Shown: piece by piece, positions 9,600 to 17,769 of the stretch | How the letters are laid out: each line of letters begins with the position of its first letter | Numbering within the stretch: the first letter of the stretch is position 1 | DNA from: Tissierellia bacterium | GTDB lineage: Bacteria; Bacillota; Clostridia; Tissierellales; Peptoniphilaceae | Length of the DNA: 57,951 nt | NCBI GenBank assembly: GCA_030537875.1 | Contig: JAUNVC010000009.1 | Location: forward strand, 1 to 57,951 | Direction of reading: 5' to 3' | Notes under the pieces: generated by a model | What the model was told of the DNA's origin: nothing | The model's database searches: none | Seen by the model: only the letters and a program-made list of their open reading frames with translations | Translations under genes and position numbers: made by a program

Positions 9600-10346
9600 T
9601 TAATCCTCCCCCACTAACATAAACATGGCTATACTTGCCGCCACTCCCGCATTTAAACTTTCTACCATACCTTCCATGGGAATTGTCAAAATTCCATCGG
9701 CGCGCTCCATCATGTCTTGACTCACACCACTGGACTCGTTTCCGATAATCAAAAAGGCTCCGTCCCATGATGTAGAAAACGACTGTCCTCCCCGCGGTGC
9801 ACACGTTACAATCGCATATCCCTTTTTCTTAAATTCAAATACATCATCATCACAAAGGACACAATGGGGCATTCTAAAAATCGATCCCATGGAACTTCTG
9901 ACCACTTTATCATTATAGATATAGGCTGAATCTGGACTCAAGCATACGCCAGCAAGTCCAAAGGCTTCCGCAGAGCGTATGATGGTTCCCACATTTCCCG
10001 GATCTTGCACATCTTGCAAGTACACATAAAGTCCCCTTGGAACTTCAGGAATCTGGTGGTCCTTTTCTTTGGGAACCAGTGCGATAAGCTCTCTGCCACT
10101 GACCGTACTACTGATGGATTGCATCAATTCATCGACGACCACGGAAAAGGGTAAATTGAACTCCTTTTCAAAGTCGAAAGCATAGGATTTGGAAACGTAA
10201 ATTTCCTTGGGAACAACCTCTGATCGCAGTGCTTCGCGGAGCATTGTAACTCCTTCAATGGGAAAAACGGACCGTTCTTTTAAATATTTTCTTTGTGATA
10301 ATTTTCTAAGTTCCTTTATTTGTGCGTTCTGTGACGATGTAATCAT
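9600..10346 (-). CDS. TrmH/SpoU-family RNA 2'-O-ribose methyltransferase (YsgA-like)
   Basis: A SPOUT-class methyltransferase of 248 residues. An N-terminal substrate-binding domain begins MITSSQNAQIKELRKL. The trefoil-knot SAM domain carries motif 1 DVQDPGNVGTIIRSAEAFG (about 112-130), motif 2 IIGNESSGVS (about 200) and motif 3 IPMEGMVESLNAGVAASI (about 221-238). It probably methylates rRNA or tRNA; the exact target cannot be read from sequence. It sits directly before pheS, as ysgA does in Bacillus, and overlaps the ktrA gene by four bases. Confidence 0.92.
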   Translation of the reverse strand: MITSSQNAQIKELRKLSQRKYLKERSVFPIEGVTMLREALRSEVVPKEIYVSKSYAFDFEKEFNLPFSVVVDELMQSISSTVSGRELIALVPKEKDHQIPEVPRGLYVYLQDVQDPGNVGTIIRSAEAFGLAGVCLSPDSAYIYNDKVVRSSMGSIFRMPHCVLCDDDVFEFKKKGYAIVTCAPRGGQSFSTSWDGAFLIIGNESSGVSQDMMERADGILTIPMEGMVESLNAGVAASIAMFMLVGED

Positions 10347-10984
10347 TGTATTCTTTCAATGTCTTTCGACTCACCGATGACGATGAGCGTGTTGCCTGCC
10401 TTAATCTTACTATCTGCCGTTGGTACCGCATTGATATGGGTATCGTTTTTAATGGCAATGACAGAAATATGAAACTTATTTCTAAGATCTAGTTCCTTGA
10501 GCTTTTTGTTGAGCCAGCTCTCCGGTGGAACCAATTCCACAATACTGATGTCCTCTTCCAAGGGAATAAAATCAACAATTCCACGATTCCCAACCAGGTG
10601 AGCCAGTCGAGTTCCCGATTCCTTCTCCGGAAAAATAATCTTATCTGCACCCACTCTTTTTAGTACGCGGGCGTGTAAATCAGAAGATGCCTTTGCCACA
10701 ACCATGGGTACACCCATTTCTTTTGCAATCATGGTGGCCATGATGGCAGCTTGGGGTTCTTCTGCAGTTCCTACAATCACACAATCACAGTTTCCAATTC
10801 CTGCTTCTTTCAAAGCGTGTTCGTTCAAAACATCGGCTTCAATGGCGTAGGTTGCCATGTCGGTCACTTGCCGCAACACATTTTTATCGCGATCAATTAC
10901 CATGACCTCGTGGCCCAATCGAATGAGTTCTTTCGCCACATTCATTCCAAATCGTCCCAAACCAATTACACAATATGAATTCAT
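10343..10984 (-). CDS. ktrA: K+ uptake regulatory subunit KtrA/TrkA (RCK domain protein)
   Basis: Cytosolic gating ring subunit for the KtrB-type channel encoded just upstream. It is 213 residues, with an N-terminal RCK Rossmann domain (GLGRFGMNVAKEL near 8-20, acidic VIDRD at the end of beta 2 that binds the nucleotide ribose) and a C-terminal RCK_C domain (about 130-213). The single-RCK length fits KtrA rather than the double-length proteobacterial TrkA. It follows the channel gene by 8 bases and overlaps the methyltransferase gene by 4. Nucleotide (ATP/ADP) control is known for the family. Confidence 0.93.
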   Translation of the reverse strand: MNSYCVIGLGRFGMNVAKELIRLGHEVMVIDRDKNVLRQVTDMATYAIEADVLNEHALKEAGIGNCDCVIVGTAEEPQAAIMATMIAKEMGVPMVVAKASSDLHARVLKRVGADKIIFPEKESGTRLAHLVGNRGIVDFIPLEEDISIVELVPPESWLNKKLKELDLRNKFHISVIAIKNDTHINAVPTADSKIKAGNTLIVIGESKDIERIQ

Positions 10985-10992
10985 ATTTCCTC

Positions 10993-12330
10993 CTAACCTA
11001 CGATAATATCATCTTTTGCATAGCGAATATTATCGTGTCTTTGTTTCTTTTGAATGGCATAAAGAACCGTTAAAGGTCCAACTCTTCCCATATACATCAA
11101 AGCAATAATCATGAGCTTACCAAATACATGAAATTTATTTGTTACACCTACGCTAAGACCCACCGTGCCAAAGGCACTGGTGACTTCAAATAGCAAATCG
11201 ATAAAGCGAATATCGGGCTGTGCCAGCGTTAGCATAAAGGATATGACCAAAACCAGTAACAGTCCAACGCTAAGTATGGTCAAAGCCTTCATCACGTTTC
11301 TTACATCGATACGACGTTTAAACATTTCGATATCGTTGGAACCTTTCACCACCGATATGACGGTGGCAACAATGACACCAAGAGTCGTGGTCTTGATTCC
11401 TCCTCCGGTACTCCCTGGGCTTGCCCCAATAAACATGAGCAATATGGTCACCAACAATGTAGAATCTCTTACAAAGGCAAAATTCACCGATTGAAAACCT
11501 GCCGTCCGAGGAACAATGGCCTGAAAAATAGAGTTTAATACCTTACTTGGAAAACTAAGACCTTTTAAAGTGGTACTATTATCATATTCAATGGCTAAAA
11601 ATAAAAGAGTTCCCACTAATATCAAAGTTCCTGTCATCACTAGTACAAGCTTCGTGTGCGTAGCAATCCGGATGTTGTTTCTTCTCCGAAATAGGTCGTG
11701 AATTACTGCAAAACCCAATCCTCCCAACACAACCAATGCACCAATGGTAACGATAATGATGGGTTCGTTGGTATAATCTACCAAAGAATTTCCTAAAATA
11801 TCAAAACCGGCATTACAAAATGCACTGATGGAGTGGAATATACTAAAGGCCAATCCTCTTGAAAAACCAAATTTTGGAATGAAAACCAAAGAAAGGAGCA
11901 GTGCTCCAATGGCTTCAATGACAAAGGTATATTTCAAGACCACGGAAGTGAGTCGTACGATACCACTTTTTTGATTGGTATTGAATTGTTCTTTTATGAT
12001 GACTCTCTCCGTGAGGGTGATACGTCTACCGGTAAAAAGAAAAAAGATGGATGCCACGGTCATAAAACCAATTCCACCAATTTGAATCAAGCAAAGGATG
12101 ACGCCTTTCCCAAAGGGGGTCCAAAAGGTCGCCGTGTTTTCCACGATCAATCCCGTTACGCAGACCGCCGATGTACTGGTGAAAATGGCATCAATTACGG
12201 TGGAGTCCGTGGTCTGATACCGCGCAATTGGTAGCATTAAAAGAAGACTCCCTAGCAATATTAGAAAAATAAATCCTAAAGCCAGGGTCTTCGGTGGTGA
12301 GGACAATAGTTTTCGAATCTGTATCTTCAT
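10993..12330 (-). CDS. ktrB: K+ uptake channel subunit KtrB/TrkH
   Basis: Membrane subunit of a Trk/Ktr/HKT potassium transporter, 445 residues. The four pore-loop repeats can be seen: TSTSAVCVTGL near 45, SAFCNAGFD near 165, PRTAGFQSV near 280 and FGTVGLSVGV near 390, with the selectivity-filter glycine in each. The ATG at 12330 is preferred because AAGGAG lies six bases upstream; a longer frame to 12363 has no binding site and would start within the leader. It is the first gene of the long ktr-phe-argS transcript, directly behind a good sigma-A type promoter. Confidence 0.93.
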   Translation of the reverse strand: MKIQIRKLLSSPPKTLALGFIFLILLGSLLLMLPIARYQTTDSTVIDAIFTSTSAVCVTGLIVENTATFWTPFGKGVILCLIQIGGIGFMTVASIFFLFTGRRITLTERVIIKEQFNTNQKSGIVRLTSVVLKYTFVIEAIGALLLSLVFIPKFGFSRGLAFSIFHSISAFCNAGFDILGNSLVDYTNEPIIIVTIGALVVLGGLGFAVIHDLFRRRNNIRIATHTKLVLVMTGTLILVGTLLFLAIEYDNSTTLKGLSFPSKVLNSIFQAIVPRTAGFQSVNFAFVRDSTLLVTILLMFIGASPGSTGGGIKTTTLGVIVATVISVVKGSNDIEMFKRRIDVRNVMKALTILSVGLLLVLVISFMLTLAQPDIRFIDLLFEVTSAFGTVGLSVGVTNKFHVFGKLMIIALMYMGRVGPLTVLYAIQKKQRHDNIRYAKDDIIVG

Positions 12331-12354
12331 ATAATCTCCTTCATATATGCATAC

Positions 12355-12383
12355 ATTATACACTTTATTCGTCTGATTTTCAA
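12355..12383 (-). promoter_or_regulatory. promoter for the ktrB operon
   Basis: TTGAAA (12378-12383) and TATAAT (12355-12360) are separated by exactly 17 bases on the minus strand, a near-consensus vegetative promoter. It lies about 25 bases ahead of the ktrB start. Confidence 0.75.
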
Positions 12384-12547
12384 TAATTAGAATGGAATAG
12401 ATTTCGATAATAAAAGCTAGACATATTAGTATTTATAGAAATTATAATTTCTATTTAAAAAAGCGATTATTTTATTTTTTTTTTGGTATAAATCTCAATA
12501 GAAGATAGTCCAAGAACACAAATGACAATGCAATGAAGGAGAACAAA
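12364..12547. other. divergent AT-rich intergenic region
   Basis: This region separates the minus-strand ktr operon from the plus-strand small membrane-protein gene. It holds the ktrB promoter at its left end, a perfect palindrome (TAGAAAT-TATA-ATTTCTA, 12436-12453), and a plus-strand TATAAA at 12487-12492 that could be the -10 of the rightward gene, though no good -35 is seen. Confidence 0.4.
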
Positions 12548-13021
12548 ATGAATAAAAGCATAAAAAGCAGTATTGGCATCATAGCACTGGCGATTTTGTT
12601 GGTCTTATTCTTATGGTTTGGATTTTTCTGCCGTCCTTCCATTCATTACTTTGGGAACCCACTTCCCACAAGAGAAGGAGAAACTTCTATGCGTTCCATA
12701 GCCATCAATGGAGAAATCTATACTTTAAATCCAGGGGACAAAACCGACATTCAAGTTCCTCGAGCAAAGGAATTAAAAATTACCAAAGCCACCCTCTATA
12801 CACCGGATTTCTACACCATGAAGACCTCTCACAAAATCTCAAAGAAAAAGAACCATGGGTTTATCCGTTTCCCTCTTATTCGGAATCTACAGTCTATCAA
12901 AGGGGAACCTGCGGAAATCGAGACCATCATTCTTCCCATCGAAGAGGAGGATAGGGTCACTCTTCAGTTGGTCAATGGGGAGGAAAAAATCCTCCATGAA
13001 ATCACCATTCAATTGCAATAA
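12548..13021 (+). CDS. hypothetical protein with one N-terminal membrane segment
   Basis: A 157-residue protein I do not recognise. It has a short basic N-terminus, a hydrophobic segment at about residues 10-30, and an extracytoplasmic domain rich in beta-forming residues with no Cys cluster. The Cys in FGFFCRP at the end of the helix lacks a lipobox. The ATG at 12548 is chosen because AAGGAG ends six bases before it; an upstream in-frame ATG at 12533 overlaps that binding site. It stands alone on the plus strand and is followed by a strong bidirectional terminator. Probably a membrane-anchored surface protein of unknown role. Confidence 0.72.
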   Translation: MNKSIKSSIGIIALAILLVLFLWFGFFCRPSIHYFGNPLPTREGETSMRSIAINGEIYTLNPGDKTDIQVPRAKELKITKATLYTPDFYTMKTSHKISKKKNHGFIRFPLIRNLQSIKGEPAEIETIILPIEEEDRVTLQLVNGEEKILHEITIQLQ

Positions 13022-13023
13022 GT

Positions 13024-13054
13024 AAAAAAAGGGAAAGATCTCTTTCCCTTTTTT
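13024..13054 (+). terminator. bidirectional Rho-independent terminator
   Basis: An A-run, then GGGAAAGA, a very short loop, TCTTTCCC and a T-run form a symmetric hairpin right after the stop of the plus-strand gene at 12548. The A and T tracts on both sides let it work in both directions, so it may also back up the tmRNA terminator. Confidence 0.85.
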
Positions 13055-13080
13055 GATGCATATTTTTCGTCCTTCCAATA

Positions 13081-13099
13081 AAAAAAGGCCCGCAGGCCT
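13081..13099 (-). terminator. terminator of the tmRNA gene
   Basis: On the minus strand, AAGGCC-TGCG-GGCCTT followed by a run of T starts directly after the CCA end of the tmRNA. Confidence 0.85.
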
Positions 13100-13454
13100 T
13101 GGTGGAGATGGCGAGAATCGAACTCGCGTCCGAAAACCCCTCGTAGAAAACCTCTCCGAGCGCAGTTTGTTTTAAATTTCCCTTTTACCTATAAACAAAC
13201 AAAATCGAGTATAAGGTAGCTTTTCATGAAATAATAAGGCTAAAAGCATCCCCTCATTATTCAACTCGTGAATTGAGATTCCGTAGTCCGTACGAGAGAT
13301 GGGACAGGGAATGTGCCGCTTTTAATTAAGCAGCGAATGCAAATTCGTTATTTTCGTTTGCGTTTATATTTAGGTGCTCTTTTTTAACGTTGTTTCGCGA
13401 ACAACGGCTCGCTTTTTCCTACAACAAGATTCCCGTCGAAACCGGTACATCCCC
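13100..13454 (-). ncRNA. ssrA: transfer-messenger RNA (tmRNA)
   Basis: Rescues stalled ribosomes together with SmpB, encoded nearby. The 5' end GGGGATG pairs with CATCTCC before an encoded ACCA 3' end, giving a 7-bp acceptor stem. The TPsiC-like arm (GTTCGAATC-type) is present at the 3' end, as is the conserved GGTTTCGACGG at the 5' end. The tag reading frame runs from 13361 to 13326 and encodes ANENNEFAFAA before TAA. The length of about 355 nt is normal for a one-piece tmRNA. It is read away from smpB, with the plus-strand C39-like gene in between, so it must have its own promoter. Confidence 0.96.
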
Positions 13455-13461
13455 TCGTACA

Positions 13462-13510
13462 TCATATATACCCTCTTCGTTCACTGGATAAACCATATGG
13501 GTATATATGA
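13462..13510. promoter_or_regulatory. 12-bp inverted repeat between ssrA and the C39-like gene
   Basis: TCATATATACCC (13462-13473) and its exact complement GGGTATATATGA (13499-13510) face each other across 25 bp. The left arm overlaps a TATGAT on the minus strand (13461-13466) that sits seven bases before the tmRNA 5' end and would serve as its -10. The right arm lies just before the ATG of the rightward gene. It may be a bidirectional promoter or an operator; -35 boxes are poor on both strands. Confidence 0.5.
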
Positions 13511-13522
13511 AATGGTGATACT

Positions 13523-14065
13523 ATGCTTATAAACTATGGGCTGGGAGAACGTGTCCAAACCTTTCATTCTTACAATCTGATCCCTTCGGTGGATTCCTTT
13601 GCAAAAAGACAAGTGTCTACCCATGATTTTGATGTTTTTGGTGAGTTGAAGAACAACTGTGCCTCCGCCTCCATGCTAAATCTTTGGATTTATTACATGG
13701 AGCGAGGGATCTTACCCAAAAAGGATATACAAAAGCTCATGAGCTTTCTCCATGGCCGTGTTGGGAGTGGCCCCATTACGCCCGTTTCCTATCGATTGTT
13801 TTTCCCGCGATTGACCGAAGAAACCTTTCAATGGAAGCCAAAGAAACATTCTTTTTCTTTACAACAACTGCCTTCCATATTAGATGAAGGCCATCCCGTC
13901 CTACTTCTTCTCTACAAGCCTTCAATGGAGTTTCATTACGTGCAGGCCCTTGGCTATGATGAAGAGTATATTTTGGTGTGTGACAATTGGAGTCATCACA
14001 GCTTACGGCAACTTGATCTCCGTAAGACCAAGGTTTTTTTCAAGTGGTATTATACTTTCGGTTAA
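13523..14065 (+). CDS. C39-like (papain-fold) putative cysteine peptidase domain protein
   Basis: A 180-residue protein with the layout of the peptidase C39-like family: a Cys-containing helix NNCASASM near residue 48, a His strand FHYVQALGYD near 138, and VCDNW near 154 with the Asp or Asn of a Cys-His-Asp triad. There is no signal peptide, membrane segment or ABC domain, so it is not a classical bacteriocin exporter; a cytosolic cysteine hydrolase of unknown substrate is likely. A GGTGAT precedes the ATG. It lies opposite in sense between ssrA and smpB, and its stop overlaps the smpB stop by four bases. Orientation and isolation suggest a lineage-specific insertion. Confidence 0.72.
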   Translation: MLINYGLGERVQTFHSYNLIPSVDSFAKRQVSTHDFDVFGELKNNCASASMLNLWIYYMERGILPKKDIQKLMSFLHGRVGSGPITPVSYRLFFPRLTEETFQWKPKKHSFSLQQLPSILDEGHPVLLLLYKPSMEFHYVQALGYDEEYILVCDNWSHHSLRQLDLRKTKVFFKWYYTFG

Positions 14066-14505
14066 TACTTCTTTCTCATGAGATCTCTTTGAATGTCTCT
14101 TTCTTTGATGGACTCTCTCTTATCGTAATGTTTCTTACCCCGTGCCAGTCCAATTTCCATTTTAATATGTCGTCCTTTGGTGTATAGGCTAAGGGGAACC
14201 AAGGTCATGGATTGCAATTTAATCTCTTGGGATATACGTCTGATTTCTCTTTTATTCAACAAGAGTTTCCTGTCTCTTAAAGGGTCTTCGTTGAAGCGAT
14301 TTCCCTCCGTATAGGGACTCACATGCATTCCAACCACGAAGACTTCTTCTCCCCGTACGGTACAATAGCTTTCTTTCAGGTTAGCTTTTCCTTGACGGAT
14401 ACTCTTTACTTCCGTTCCCTTTAATACAATCCCCGCTTCAAAGGTTTTCTCGATGAAAAAATCATGGCGGGCTTTTTTATTTCTTGCGAGTATTTTTCCT
14501 TCCAT
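14062..14505 (-). CDS. smpB: SsrA-binding protein SmpB
   Basis: Partner of tmRNA in trans-translation; it binds the tRNA-like end and places it in the empty A site. It is 147 residues long with the family signatures NKKARHDFFIEKTFEAGIVLKGTEVKSIR (in two parts, about 9-37), the YTEGNRFNEDPLRDRKLLL region (about 65-83), and a basic C-terminal tail GLARGKKHYDKRESIKERD that inserts into the mRNA channel. GAGGAGA lies nine bases before the ATG. The start lies inside the end of rnr (29-bp overlap) and the stop overlaps the convergent C39-like gene, leaving no room for a terminator between them. Confidence 0.97.
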   Translation of the reverse strand: MEGKILARNKKARHDFFIEKTFEAGIVLKGTEVKSIRQGKANLKESYCTVRGEEVFVVGMHVSPYTEGNRFNEDPLRDRKLLLNKREIRRISQEIKLQSMTLVPLSLYTKGRHIKMEIGLARGKKHYDKRESIKERDIQRDLMRKKY

Positions 14506-16585
14506 TCTTTTTCGTCTCCTCTATCCATTCAAAGTCGATGGTCAGTCGATTCATATCGACTCTCGTCAATTGTACTCTCACCGGTGTTCCCACTTGAAAT
14601 AGTTGAGAATTGCCTTTGAGTCGAGCGGTCATTGTGTCCGCATCAAATACATACCTTCTCATCAACGATGGATCATTGATGAGTCCTTGCACGGTATTAT
14701 CCAGTTGAACAAACAATCCAAAATCTGTCACACCACTTATCTTCCCTTCAAATATCTCTCCGATATGATCTGCCATGTATTCACATTTTTTCAGTTGAAT
14801 GGCATCTCTTTCCAGTTGTAGAATGATTTTCTCAACAGTAGATGCTCTCTTGGCAGCTTTTTCCGCTTTCTTTTGAAGTTCTCTTATCTTCGCTTTGGTT
14901 AGTTTTCCTGCCAAATCTGCACTGATGACACGATGAATAAATAGGTCGGGATATCTTCGAATGGGAGACGTAAAGTGAGAATAATTTTCCAATGCCAAAG
15001 CATAGTGTCCCTCGTTTTCATAACGATATTCAGCCTTCGACATGGATCGTAAGACCATATCATTGATTTTATCAAAACTCTCGTTTTCCCTGTTTCTATC
15101 CAACAATTTTTGGAGGGATTTTGCATCCACCTCTTTTTTTAATTGGATACCGAAGGGGCGAAGTAAGACTCGTAAATCTTCTAGCTTTTCTTTTTCCGGT
15201 TCGGGGTGAACACGGTATAAGAAAGGAAGATTTTTCTTATGGTACTTGGTTGCTATGGCTCTGTTGGTTGCAATCATACATTCTTCTATAAGTTTCTCGC
15301 TGAGCCCTTCTTCCCTGGGACGAATGTCCACTACTTTCCCTTTATCATCTACAGTTATCTTGCTTTCCAAACTCTTAAAAGAAATGGTTCCTCTCGTCTT
15401 TGATTGTTCTTTCAACAATTCATAAAGTTTTTTTGCCTGATCTAAAAAGGTACGCAAGTCCTTTTTATATTTGAGGGTCTTGTCTTTCTCATAATATCGG
15501 TTGAGGTCATGATAGTTCAATCTATAATTGGACTGGATGATTGTCTTATCCACGGACAAGAGTTTTGGAACTTTTCCCTGACTCACTTCCATGGAAACGG
15601 AAAGAGCATATCGATCCTCCTCAGGATTTAAAGAGCAGATTCCGTTGGATAAAACCTCTGGCAACATGGGCAAAACAAGACCTGGTAAATAGACGGACAT
15701 CTGTCTTTCAAATGCTTCTTCTTCCAACAACGAGCCTTCTTTGACATAGTGACTTACATCCGCTATGTGAACTCTCAAAATATATCCCTTGTCGGTGGGT
15801 TCAATGGATATTGCATCGTCAAAATCCTTTGCATCCAATCCATCAATGGTCACGGTAAAGAGATCCCGAAAATCCACCCGATCTTTAGAGGATAGTGGCT
15901 GGGAGGCCACTTGTTTCGCTTCCTCTATGGTGGGCTTTTGAAAACGGGTTGGAATATCGGCTCCTGCCACAAGACTCAATAAATCAACGTGTTTTTCTCC
16001 CTTGACACCCAAAAATTCTACAATGGTACCAAAATACATCTTACGTTTCTTGTCAAAGGTTTCCAGCTGGGCCTTGTATTTTCCATTTCTTACAATTCTA
16101 ACATCCAATGGATTGGTAATTTTAACGGGATAGGGCAACTCTTTGTCCGGTTTAAAATGAAGTTTTTTCTTGGAAATGGTCATGGTACCAACCACGGCCT
16201 TCGGTTCCTCCCACAATACTTCAATGACTTTTGCCACCGAACGAGTATTGGTTTGTTTTAGAAGAATGTACCGAACTTTATCTCCATCCATGGCTCCTAA
16301 GGTCTCGTTGGGTGGCACAAAAAGATCATCCTCACTTCCCTCGATGTCGATAAATCCAAAGTCCTTACGAGTAGCCAAAAAAATGCCCTCCAAGGCTCGG
16401 GGCATTTCCTTATGAATTGTGACCTTACCCTCTAGGAAAAGACTCCCCTCATCTTCCATGGATTTCAATACAGATTGAAACCATCGACGATCTTTCTTTC
16501 CGATGCCCAATCTTCTTCTCAAATCATTTAAACTGATGGTTGGGGTCTTCTCCAATTCATTTTTTATTCTTTCTTTTATCCGCAA
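14477..16585 (-). CDS. rnr: ribonuclease R
   Basis: A 3'-5' exoribonuclease that degrades structured and nonstop mRNAs, in the usual gene pairing with smpB. It is 702 residues: an N-terminal winged-helix/cold-shock region (1-220), the RNB catalytic domain with Asp-rich GLDAKDFDDAIS near 250, and a C-terminal S1 domain (about 620-700, GEIFEGKISGVTDFGLFV). The frame opens with TTG, with AAAGGA 11 bases upstream; no in-frame ATG gives a full winged helix, so TTG is kept. It follows ddl by 33 bases and overlaps smpB. Confidence 0.95.
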   Translation of the reverse strand: MRIKERIKNELEKTPTISLNDLRRRLGIGKKDRRWFQSVLKSMEDEGSLFLEGKVTIHKEMPRALEGIFLATRKDFGFIDIEGSEDDLFVPPNETLGAMDGDKVRYILLKQTNTRSVAKVIEVLWEEPKAVVGTMTISKKKLHFKPDKELPYPVKITNPLDVRIVRNGKYKAQLETFDKKRKMYFGTIVEFLGVKGEKHVDLLSLVAGADIPTRFQKPTIEEAKQVASQPLSSKDRVDFRDLFTVTIDGLDAKDFDDAISIEPTDKGYILRVHIADVSHYVKEGSLLEEEAFERQMSVYLPGLVLPMLPEVLSNGICSLNPEEDRYALSVSMEVSQGKVPKLLSVDKTIIQSNYRLNYHDLNRYYEKDKTLKYKKDLRTFLDQAKKLYELLKEQSKTRGTISFKSLESKITVDDKGKVVDIRPREEGLSEKLIEECMIATNRAIATKYHKKNLPFLYRVHPEPEKEKLEDLRVLLRPFGIQLKKEVDAKSLQKLLDRNRENESFDKINDMVLRSMSKAEYRYENEGHYALALENYSHFTSPIRRYPDLFIHRVISADLAGKLTKAKIRELQKKAEKAAKRASTVEKIILQLERDAIQLKKCEYMADHIGEIFEGKISGVTDFGLFVQLDNTVQGLINDPSLMRRYVFDADTMTARLKGNSQLFQVGTPVRVQLTRVDMNRLTIDFEWIEETKKNGRKNTRKK

Positions 16586-16618
16586 ATGTGTTTTACGTCC
16601 TTTCTAATTGATAGGCAA

Positions 16619-17761
16619 TTATAGTTTCGATCCATAGCCAGTCTTGTGGAACAAATCTGCGTCGAATCGATAGTTGGTTTTTTCTTCTTCTTTCTGGGCT
16701 TCCATGGCAATACCAATCATTTGGTCTAAAACCGATGCAAAGGTATATCCCACATCTTCCCAAAGATAAAACGCACAGGAACCAGGTAGTGTATTGATTT
16801 CATTGACAAACATCTCTCCCGACTTACTTACCAAGATATCAACACGGGCATTGCCTCTAGCATCAATAGACCGAAAGGCCTTTTTGGCTAACTCTTTGGC
16901 ACCTTGAACCAGTGTTTCATCTTGTACAAATTGATGATTTCCACCGGTTAATTTTGATTTGTTTCCGCTGACATATTTCTTTTCAAAGGAAAGATATTCC
17001 TCTTCGTTGGATGCCTCTTCCACAGAGCTGGTTTCTAGGGAATCAAAAATCCCCATGACGGCACAGTTAAACTCCCTTGCCCCTTCCAGTGCCTCTTCCA
17101 CAATAATTTTTCTATCGAAGGAACAGGCCACGTCTATGGCGTGGATCAATTCCTCTCTATCATGGGCAACGGCAATACCAATGCTAGACCCAAGATTCGA
17201 AGGTTTCACAAAAAGTGGATATTTAAGGTGGTTTTCTATTTGTGCAACAACTGCATCCGGGTTTTCTTCGTAGCTACGACGGAAAAACCATTCATATTGC
17301 ACCACAGGGATTCCATTGGCTTTGTAGATATCTTTCATCAACACCTTATCCATCCCCGCACCACTGGAAATCACCGAAGGTCCTGTAAAGGGAATACCAT
17401 TGGTTTCAAAGATTCCCTGTAAAGCTCCATCTTCTCCATGACTTCCATGGGTTGCCAATACAACCACGTCAATGGCTAGGGGTTCTGTCTTTTTAAACAA
17501 TCCCCCCTGCTCTATATATAAATGGTGATCTCCATAATTCATGGAAAAACGGCATCCCTTCTTTCCATCAAATGAATTATCTTTAAAATTTTTGAACTCT
17601 AGATAGCAGTCGCCCGTGAACATCTCTCCATCCTTTGTGATAAAAACTGGAACCACCTCATATTTTGATGGGTTGAGATTTTCCATCACTTGCATTCCAG
17701 TGATGACACTCACCTCATGCTCGACTGCTCTGCCTCCAAAAATTACGGCAACTCTTTTCAT
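16619..17761 (-). CDS. ddl: D-alanine--D-alanine ligase
   Basis: An ATP-grasp enzyme that makes D-Ala-D-Ala for the peptidoglycan precursor. It is 380 residues, with N-terminal FGGRAVEHEVSVITG (Glu and Ser of the first D-Ala site), ATHGSHGEDGALQG near 115, KPSNLGSSIG near 195 and the metal-binding NEINTLPGS near 320. The C-terminal NTLPGSCAFYLWEDVG form belongs to a clostridial branch of Ddl rather than the Escherichia DdlB pattern. AGGAGG precedes the ATG. It sits 8 bases after the MurF-like gene, whose enzyme would use its product directly. Confidence 0.94.
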   Translation of the reverse strand: MKRVAVIFGGRAVEHEVSVITGMQVMENLNPSKYEVVPVFITKDGEMFTGDCYLEFKNFKDNSFDGKKGCRFSMNYGDHHLYIEQGGLFKKTEPLAIDVVVLATHGSHGEDGALQGIFETNGIPFTGPSVISSGAGMDKVLMKDIYKANGIPVVQYEWFFRRSYEENPDAVVAQIENHLKYPLFVKPSNLGSSIGIAVAHDREELIHAIDVACSFDRKIIVEEALEGAREFNCAVMGIFDSLETSSVEEASNEEEYLSFEKKYVSGNKSKLTGGNHQFVQDETLVQGAKELAKKAFRSIDARGNARVDILVSKSGEMFVNEINTLPGSCAFYLWEDVGYTFASVLDQMIGIAMEAQKEEEKTNYRFDADLFHKTGYGSKL

Positions 17762-17769
17762 GTTTCCTC

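Noticed and set aside
8577-10346. T-box leader expected for pheST
   Set aside because: The upstream gene abuts pheS with no gap, and no T-box sequence or tRNA-like stems are seen.
12436-12453. AT palindrome as a terminator
   Set aside because: The stem is only A/T-rich and has no T run of its own on either strand; it is more likely an operator or chance.
13523-14065. C39-like gene as part of a bacteriocin export locus
   Set aside because: No ABC transporter domain, double-glycine leader peptide or immunity gene is found nearby.
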